Virus record (IMG/VR): IMGVR_UViG_3300046817_000404
Span: 1 to 36,324 of that record
Source: a virus
DNA: 36,324 bases
Direction: 5' to 3' (one strand)
Below the pieces are notes generated by a model that saw only the letters and a list, made by a program, of their open reading frames with translations, ran no database searches and was not told the DNA's origin. Made by a program: the position numbers and the translations under genes. Shown here in pieces: positions 31,334 to 36,324 of this stretch (within the stretch, counting starts at the first letter, position 1; every line of letters begins with the position of its first letter).

Positions 31334-32212
31334 TTAGCTCGTGCAACGAATGAACGCGAATGGTCCCTTGGCCGCCGTGAATGTCGTGGGTGGCGCAATG
31401 AACCGCGGAATGGTTCCGAATACCGACGTCAACTCTGAGGCCGTGACGTCGACGAACGTGGACGTCGCCATCTTCTGCAGGTGCCCGGTGACCGCATCTC
31501 CCTGGAAGGAAACGTAATACCGCCCAGCGGGAAGATCGACGGGAACCAGAAGACTCAACTCCTGGATGGTGCTGGCCGTTCCCAAGGTCGTACCCGCGAC
31601 CAGCGAATTGCCGAGCAACTCACCCTTGCTATCCCGAAGGATCGCGATGACCTTGGTGGTTCCACCCGTGGTTCCGACCAGATAGCCAATCGCAGTGGCA
31701 TGGCAGACAGTCTGAACGTAGACGTCGGTGATCGGTTCCAGCGTCACCGAGAACGCTGCCGACGCCCCATTTGCGGTGTAAGGGAATGCCAAGGGCACGT
31801 TGGTGTAAGCGTACTTGCCGGTATGAAGCGAGAGATCCGCCAGGGTGTAGGCGATCGTCCCGGACGTGAACGCCGAGGGGAACCAGCGGAACCAGACATC
31901 CCGCTGCTGAACACCGGTCTTGACCTGCACGTTGGCCGTGTAATTGGGGCCGACCACGCGCCAGGTCACCTGGCCGTCTACGCTCATCTGGATCTGGTTG
32001 GTGGCCACCCACGTCCCGGTGATGGACATCACCAGCTGATTGCCCGCCTTCACAAAGCAGGCGGTTGTGCCCACGCCGGCCGCTGTCTTGGAACTCGACA
32101 CCGAGCAGGTCTGCGCGTAAGCGGTTTGGCCCAGTCCTGCCAGCAAAGGCAAGCCGAGCAACAGATACAGGAGAAACTTATACAGGAGAAACTTATTCTT
32201 GAGTTTGATCAT
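31334..32212 (-). CDS. Exported protein inserted between portal and Bbp19-like genes
   Basis: 292 residues with a long signal peptide: basic N-region MIKLKNK, a hydrophobic stretch containing KFLLY twice in a row, and a cleavage site near AYA. The mature protein begins QTCSVSSSKTAAGVG and has about four Cys. It is beta-rich throughout (GNQLVMSITGTW, QMSVDGQVTWRVVGPNY, LLVPVDLPAGRYYVSFQGD). The last element, GRYYVSFQGDAV, resembles carbohydrate-binding or adhesion beta-sandwiches, but no family is certain. The ATG overlaps the portal stop (ATGA), so it is translated at a rate tied to portal. Its place inside the head module is abnormal. Confidence 0.75.
   Translation of the reverse strand: MIKLKNKFLLYKFLLYLLLGLPLLAGLGQTAYAQTCSVSSSKTAAGVGTTACFVKAGNQLVMSITGTWVATNQIQMSVDGQVTWRVVGPNYTANVQVKTGVQQRDVWFRWFPSAFTSGTIAYTLADLSLHTGKYAYTNVPLAFPYTANGASAAFSVTLEPITDVYVQTVCHATAIGYLVGTTGGTTKVIAILRDSKGELLGNSLVAGTTLGTASTIQELSLLVPVDLPAGRYYVSFQGDAVTGHLQKMATSTFVDVTASELTSVFGTIPRFIAPPTTFTAAKGPFAFIRCTS
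32166..32195 (-). repeat. Perfect 2 x 15-bp tandem duplication in a signal peptide
   Basis: Two exact 15-base copies lie at 32166-32180 and 32181-32195. They encode KFLLY-KFLLY and lengthen the hydrophobic region of the exported protein's signal peptide. The perfect identity suggests a recent slippage event. Confidence 0.85.
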
Positions 32213-33942
32213 TGGATACCTCGAATGCCCGTGACCAGTTGCGCCAGAGCATTGTCTCCAGTGGTTGGGGATTGGCTGAGATCCTTGGCGGATCCCGCAT
32301 ACTTCGCCGCGACATCCGCGGCGTGCTGCTGTTGGAGCATCTGTTGCTCCTGAGCAATGCTCTGGGCGGCGACATCGGGATCGACCAGAATCTTGGGATT
32401 GATGTCGAGGATATCGCCAATCTCCTCAATGGCAGCACCGATATCCACGTAGTGCCGTGCATCGGGGAACACCGGCGCCGCGTTCACCACGGTCGTCAGC
32501 AGGCGGTCGACGCCGACAATGCCACTGAGGCGCTGGGCGGTGGCCATAATCGAGGTGTACTCGACCTTGAGCGAGACGCCATGGAGCTCAGGAGGCGCAT
32601 CGGGAATGAATCCCCGTCGATCCATGATCGCGAACGTGCGATCGACAAGTGGATCGAACCCTTCATCGTTGAACCGCTCGTAAGTGGGCCCGAGGATCAG
32701 AGACCGCTCCTGCGCGCGCTGTTCCACCTCAGTGGCCGTCATCTCACCGCGTTCTGTGGAAAGCATCGAGAGGAAGAAGTTCACGAGGAACCCATCCTTG
32801 ATCTGGTCGCGGTCCTGCTGATTCCACAACTCGAGTTTGTCCAGCGCCACGTTGACCTCGTGCAGAGGCCGAATACCCTGACGGCCGGGACCGTCCGCAG
32901 TGTACGTGATGTTGCCGGGCAGCATTGAGATGGACGACTGTTTCAATTCGACGGGAGCCTGGAGTGCTGGCGAAACCATCTTCGCCAGGGCCTTGCCTCC
33001 CTCTTTTTTCGCTTGCTGCAGGCCCTTGATGGCGCCGAGTGTCGACATGCCCGGACAGTCCGTGCCATAGGTGTCCTCACCGGTAACGTCCCACCGCGGC
33101 GCGATGATCGGGAACTCATCAAAGCCCTGCTCTCGAAGGAACTTTCCTTCGTTGCACCCTTGCTCATACCAACAGGACGCGAACTTCTTGTACTTCCCGG
33201 AGAGCATGCGCGGGTTGTAATCCATGTTCGGCGTCACCATCCAATCGACCGGCACATTGGTACCGTACTGCCCTCGATCCCAGAGTGTCTTGACCGTCTG
33301 TGACAGGTTCCTCCAGTCGATATCGTTGGTTCCCGGAATCACACCGAACTTCTCGACCAGCTGAAACACCGTCATCGGGTATTCCCGATAGAACGTGTTC
33401 ACCAGGCCGCGCTCATTCAATGCCATGGCAAAGGATCCGATCGGATAGGAATAGGCGCGGAGTACCGACTCCTCATCTTCGAGAATGCCCACGGCCGCTG
33501 ATGCAAACAATCCCGCGTCCCCATACATCATGGGCATCACGTTGTAGATGTTCGACTTGGCGAACACCGCCAGCATTCTACGCGTGACCTCGTGCAACCA
33601 GCTTTTGACAGGACCGTACTTGGCCATATCCTGATCGAGGATCGTCAGCTTCATCCAGGGCCGCGCCGGAGACGTCATGCCGGCATGCATTCCTGCTTTC
33701 AGAGTTCGCAGTGACAGAGTGGCGGTGGTATCGATGATGTTCTGGTTCCGGCGGTCACCCTTGTTTTTGTCATCCACGAACCAGCGAGTGCGCCGCGGCG
33801 AGACCATCTTGGCCAGTTCCGACCAGTGAACTCGGAACGTCGAGCGGTCGTTGAGCATCTCGGCCTGCATGATGCCGTACTTCTCACGTTTGGTGAGTCC
33901 CGTGGTCTTATCCGCGACGTCCCGGTATGAAGCCAGTTTCAC
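32209..33942 (-). CDS. Portal protein (podovirus head-tail connector)
   Basis: 577 residues, the usual size, starting with GTG directly after the TAA of the previous gene. Family features include FRVHWSELAKMVSPRRTRWF, the RRNQNIIDTTATLSLRTLKAGMH stretch, MTSPARPWMKLTI, and later TATEVEQRAQERSLILGPTYERF and DRTFAIMDRRGF. The C-terminal region is Gln/Ala-rich and helical, as expected for the barrel. The dodecameric ring at the capsid vertex takes terminase on one side and the tubular protein A ring on the other. Confidence 0.9.
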   Translation of the reverse strand: MKLASYRDVADKTTGLTKREKYGIMQAEMLNDRSTFRVHWSELAKMVSPRRTRWFVDDKNKGDRRNQNIIDTTATLSLRTLKAGMHAGMTSPARPWMKLTILDQDMAKYGPVKSWLHEVTRRMLAVFAKSNIYNVMPMMYGDAGLFASAAVGILEDEESVLRAYSYPIGSFAMALNERGLVNTFYREYPMTVFQLVEKFGVIPGTNDIDWRNLSQTVKTLWDRGQYGTNVPVDWMVTPNMDYNPRMLSGKYKKFASCWYEQGCNEGKFLREQGFDEFPIIAPRWDVTGEDTYGTDCPGMSTLGAIKGLQQAKKEGGKALAKMVSPALQAPVELKQSSISMLPGNITYTADGPGRQGIRPLHEVNVALDKLELWNQQDRDQIKDGFLVNFFLSMLSTERGEMTATEVEQRAQERSLILGPTYERFNDEGFDPLVDRTFAIMDRRGFIPDAPPELHGVSLKVEYTSIMATAQRLSGIVGVDRLLTTVVNAAPVFPDARHYVDIGAAIEEIGDILDINPKILVDPDVAAQSIAQEQQMLQQQHAADVAAKYAGSAKDLSQSPTTGDNALAQLVTGIRGIQ

Positions 33943-34284
33943 TTAGAGCCCCAGCAGAGTCTTAGTCTGCACGTTGGATTGAGAAATCGATCCGAGCCCG
34001 GATGGACTCGTCATGATCGTGGAATTACGGCCTGTCTTAACACCAGGCCCCTTGGTTCCTGCGGTGAGATCCGGCGCCGCCACTGTCGTGGGAGGCTTTG
34101 GCACAGTGGGAGCCGCAGGAGGGGTGGTCGCTGGTGGCTTCGGGACACCCCCTGCCAGTAGCTTGTTGAGCAGCAGCCCGGCGCCCACGCCAGCCGCCAC
34201 CACTCCGACGTCTCGAATGAGCGGATGTTTCCCTGGCGCATTCGCTTTAGCACCACCGAAGACCACTGCCACAGTCTGGCTCAC
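33943..34284 (-). CDS. Short Pro-rich protein with one hydrophobic segment
   Basis: 113 residues with a GTG start (GTGA overlap with the acetyltransferase gene). It opens MSQTVAVVFGG, almost the same as the gp14-like protein at 15371-15949. It has a Gly/Ala-rich hydrophobic stretch (IRDVGVVAAGVGAGLLLNKL), a Pro/Thr-rich linker, and a tail GRNSTIMTSPSGLGS ending KTLLGL. Small proteins ending in this way are frequent next to terminase or portal genes in podovirus genomes; their function is not known to me. A minor head protein or membrane-associated factor is possible. Confidence 0.65.
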   Translation of the reverse strand: MSQTVAVVFGGAKANAPGKHPLIRDVGVVAAGVGAGLLLNKLLAGGVPKPPATTPPAAPTVPKPPTTVAAPDLTAGTKGPGVKTGRNSTIMTSPSGLGSISQSNVQTKTLLGL

Positions 34285-34763
34285 AGATCGAGGCGCTTTC
34301 CTTGGGTGATATCCAGGTCCACGTATCCCATCAGATGCAGGATCGCGTGCAACGCCGGGTGAGCCAGCTTGGAATGGTGTGTCACTATCTGGACACCCTC
34401 CTCACGCAGCGCGATCTCGGTGTGCTTGATCAGCCGGTAAGCATTTCGGAAGTTTCGGAAAGACGGATGCACGAAGAGCACATCTTGGTGGGCCTGCAGG
34501 CTGCTGCGGTAGTGCAGGTTATATGCCATGCAGAAGACGGCATAGCCAATCAGCAGGCCGTCTTGACGAGCAGTGTAAATCCGAAGAAGCCCCTCCCCAT
34601 CCATCTCCAGGTAGCGTTCGATGTTGGGATCGAGAGGAATGTCTTGGAATGCGGAGATCTCTTCGAAATGCTGGACCAATAGAGGCTTGGCCTCTTCGAA
34701 GAACGATGCGAATGGCTCCCGTGCAAATTTGGTCTGAATACGTGTCTTTTCCGCAACAGGCAT
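34281..34763 (-). CDS. GNAT-type acetyltransferase
   Basis: 160 residues from the ATG at 34763; a TTG at 34781 with GGAA upstream is an alternative start that adds six residues. The central strands GLLRIYTARQDGLLIGYAVF and DVLFVHPSFRNFRNAYRLI match the beta-turn and beta4-beta5-helix of GNAT folds; the acetyl-CoA loop is degenerate (RNFRNAY instead of RxxGxG/A). A C-terminal strand VQIVTHHSKLAHPALHAILH and the GY element follow. Similar GNAT-like genes occur beside terminase and portal in many podovirus-like genomes. The substrate is unknown. Confidence 0.7.
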   Translation of the reverse strand: MPVAEKTRIQTKFAREPFASFFEEAKPLLVQHFEEISAFQDIPLDPNIERYLEMDGEGLLRIYTARQDGLLIGYAVFCMAYNLHYRSSLQAHQDVLFVHPSFRNFRNAYRLIKHTEIALREEGVQIVTHHSKLAHPALHAILHLMGYVDLDITQGKRLDL

Positions 34764-34771
34764 GCGCGGAA

Positions 34772-34799
34772 CTTGACACAAGAGTTTTCCACAGTCAAG
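34772..34799. other. Inverted repeat at the acetyltransferase start
   Basis: CTTGAC (34772-34777) and GTCAAG (34794-34799) are complementary with 16 bases between them. They straddle the TTG alternative start (34781) and lie just upstream of the ATG at 34763, so a hairpin in the minus transcript could influence which start is used. The stem is only six pairs and may be chance. Confidence 0.3.
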
Positions 34800-34823
34800 G
34801 GATTGTATGATTTATTTTTGACA

Positions 34824-36278
34824 CTACCCGGCGTTGGGGTCGAAATCGTGCTTGGCCACAGAGCTCTGGCCCAATTCTCCAGGATACTGTTCCATCGGAG
34901 CATCAGGCAGAAAGAACGTGTTGTTCAATGCGTCGTCATAGTCCGGCGAATACCCGAGCCTGGCTTTCACCAGCCCCTTGTCTTCCAGCACCAGCTTGCC
35001 GCCGAGAATCGTGTAAGTACGGGCAGTCAGTTCGGTCACGAGCTCTGGGATGTTGGGCAGCTTGCCACCCTTCTTAACCCAGTCCGCCTTGCGGAATGCC
35101 ATCTCGGTGGTGACGTTCTTGAACCGATGATCGGTCGCCGGCGCATGGTAGGTGATCGGAAAGGCAGTGTACCCGCCGTTGTTCAGGATATCGAACACAC
35201 CATGACCCCAGTGACCCGTGTCGTCGATGAAGATCGGAACCAGAGATCGATGGCCGCCACCCCACTTCGCCACTGCCCCCGCCACCCGGGCCGCAATCGC
35301 CACGGTATCGGCATTCCGCATCGGCACTGGGCGTGGAGGACAGTAGAGACCCTGCCGCGGGAAGATCACCGAGCGATCGTCACCGAATCGCGCCACGTCC
35401 ACACCGAGCCGCTTCTCTGCCCATTCGTAGAGATGCGGTTCAATCACGCGATCGATAGCCGCCTGAACGTCCTCAATGCCGAGTAGGGCGTTGATCGAAG
35501 CATCCGGGAACTGCCCAAGGATTGTGGCCTTGATCCAGGGATTGTCCCGGCCGTAGGTTTCAATCTGGAGTTTCGCGTTGGCCAGGTTGACGCGCGGTGA
35601 TCGCATCGGATCGTTGGGATCTCCCGTAACTCGGATGATGTACCAGTGTTTCCGCGCATGGCTGGCCGCATGGTAGAGACAGCCTTCCAGTGATGTGGGA
35701 TTGCCGCCCATGAGAATCTTCGCCCACTCAAACGACGTGGAAAAGATCTGCTCTGCGGATCTCAGGATCGGCACGGGAATGTCACCCGCTTCATCCATCA
35801 CCACCAGCACGAACGGCGCGTGGAGGCCTGAGAGTGTGCGGCCCTGGGCCTCCTTGTCAGCCTTCTTGGACCACGTCCGTGCCTCCATGAAGTACGTCTC
35901 GGGGTGGTCGACGTTGTAGAACCGTTCCTTGCCCCAGACGAATTTGCGCTTCAGATACTCTGATCTGTTCTGCCAGTTCGCCAGTTCCGGCCACAGGTTG
36001 GCACGCAGGTTGTCCTGGGTGATCGAGACGCACAATCCCTTCGGGTGTTCATTCTTGCGGGCATAGCAGGCCATGAAGTTTAGGACCATAATGGCCATCA
36101 CCGCGGTCTTGCCCGGCCCCGTGCAGGCCTGCAGACTCAGCCGCATCTTGTCGGCGTCCTGCGAAGGGAATACGCGCAGGGCCTCCTCCTGCCACTTGTC
36201 GGGAGTGAATTTCAGTTCTTCGTAAGCGAACGAGAGGGGATTCTCACGCCAATTGCAGATGATCTCGGCAGCGGTCAA
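34824..36278 (-). CDS. terL: Terminase large subunit
   Basis: 484 residues. The ATPase Walker A motif is ACTGPGKT at 51-58 and Walker B with catalytic Glu is VLVVMDEAG at 157-165. The RNase H-like nuclease has GVDVARFGDD (D294) near 292-301, FIDDTGHWGHG (D352, D353) at 350-360, and DYDDALNN (D448, D449) near the end. All expected acidic metal ligands are therefore present. The start is a TTG overlapping the upstream stop (TTGA) with only a weak ribosome binding site; no better start is nearby. It packages DNA through the portal encoded two genes downstream. Confidence 0.92.
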   Translation of the reverse strand: MTAAEIICNWRENPLSFAYEELKFTPDKWQEEALRVFPSQDADKMRLSLQACTGPGKTAVMAIMVLNFMACYARKNEHPKGLCVSITQDNLRANLWPELANWQNRSEYLKRKFVWGKERFYNVDHPETYFMEARTWSKKADKEAQGRTLSGLHAPFVLVVMDEAGDIPVPILRSAEQIFSTSFEWAKILMGGNPTSLEGCLYHAASHARKHWYIIRVTGDPNDPMRSPRVNLANAKLQIETYGRDNPWIKATILGQFPDASINALLGIEDVQAAIDRVIEPHLYEWAEKRLGVDVARFGDDRSVIFPRQGLYCPPRPVPMRNADTVAIAARVAGAVAKWGGGHRSLVPIFIDDTGHWGHGVFDILNNGGYTAFPITYHAPATDHRFKNVTTEMAFRKADWVKKGGKLPNIPELVTELTARTYTILGGKLVLEDKGLVKARLGYSPDYDDALNNTFFLPDAPMEQYPGELGQSSVAKHDFDPNAG

Positions 36279-36324
36279 GACTTCTTAACCTGATTGGTGC
36301 GCCATGACTTCTCGACGACCTCCT
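36275..36324 (-). CDS. 3' end of an upstream gene, probably terminase small subunit (partial)
   Basis: Fifteen codons (EVVEKSWRTNQVKKS) are open from the window edge to a TGA at 36275-36277 that overlaps the TTG of the large terminase. Only the coupling to terL and the basic tail suggest the small terminase. The fragment is too short for recognition. Confidence 0.45.
   Translation of the reverse strand, partial: EVVEKSWRTNQVKKS

Noticed and set aside
34772-34811. TTGACA and TATGAT as a plus-strand promoter after the terminase
   Set aside because: The spacing is 27 bases, too long for sigma-70, and no plus-strand gene follows.

Overview
The window is a stretch of the genome of a short-tailed (podovirus-type) double-stranded DNA bacteriophage, seen from the side on which the virion genes lie on the minus strand. 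Reading the minus strand from right to left gives the canonical order of a Bordetella phage BPP-1-like (Bbp) head module followed by a T7-like tail and ejection module: end of a probable small terminase, large terminase, a GNAT acetyltransferase, a short Pro-rich protein, portal, a secreted protein, Bbp19-like protein, scaffold, major capsid protein, Bbp16-like cement protein, a His-rich collar/fibre protein, four consecutive genes with Sec signal peptides, a small membrane protein, a small conserved protein, tail tubular protein A, a split tail nozzle, gp14-like and gp15-like internal virion proteins, a 3042-residue polyvalent virion protein, a holin-like membrane protein, two small proteins (one Lar-like) and a repeat-bearing appendage protein. 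Most minus genes touch or overlap (ATGA, GTGA, TTGA, TAATG, TGATG), so this is essentially one translationally coupled late operon.

On the plus strand, positions 1-1549 hold the end of a second operon of seven tiny genes that runs head-on into the appendage gene, with a strong hairpin for the plus transcript placed inside the antisense gene. A single plus gene (20767-21021) sits alone in the middle of the late operon behind a promoter-like sequence that would give an almost leaderless mRNA. No stretch longer than 300 bases lacks a gene. I saw no tRNA, integrase, CRISPR array or insertion sequence, and no recognisable endolysin.

The host is probably a Gram-negative soil or sediment bacterium. 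The two Cys-containing TIG-like repeats in the exported beta-helix protein at 21181-23112, and the style of the short signal peptides, resemble surface proteins of Acidobacteriota. This is an inference from remembered family patterns, not a search result.

Two things stand out. First, the tail nozzle (T7 gp12-like) gene is broken in two at a domain boundary: its N-terminal part is fused through a Gly/Pro linker to a pectate-lyase-type beta-helix tailspike domain, and its C-terminal part is a separate GTG-started gene overlapping it by one base (TAGTG). The phage therefore seems to carry its receptor-binding or depolymerase domain on the tail tube itself. Second, five genes inside the structural operon encode proteins with clear Sec signal peptides and many paired cysteines. 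Their mature parts look like phage appendage proteins (beta-helices, a paralogue of the phage's own appendage head domain, a GTGxxRVxxASD-type structural protein). Virion proteins are normally assembled in the cytoplasm, so an exported set of this kind suggests secreted depolymerases, cell-surface modifiers or decoy/exclusion proteins produced late in infection.
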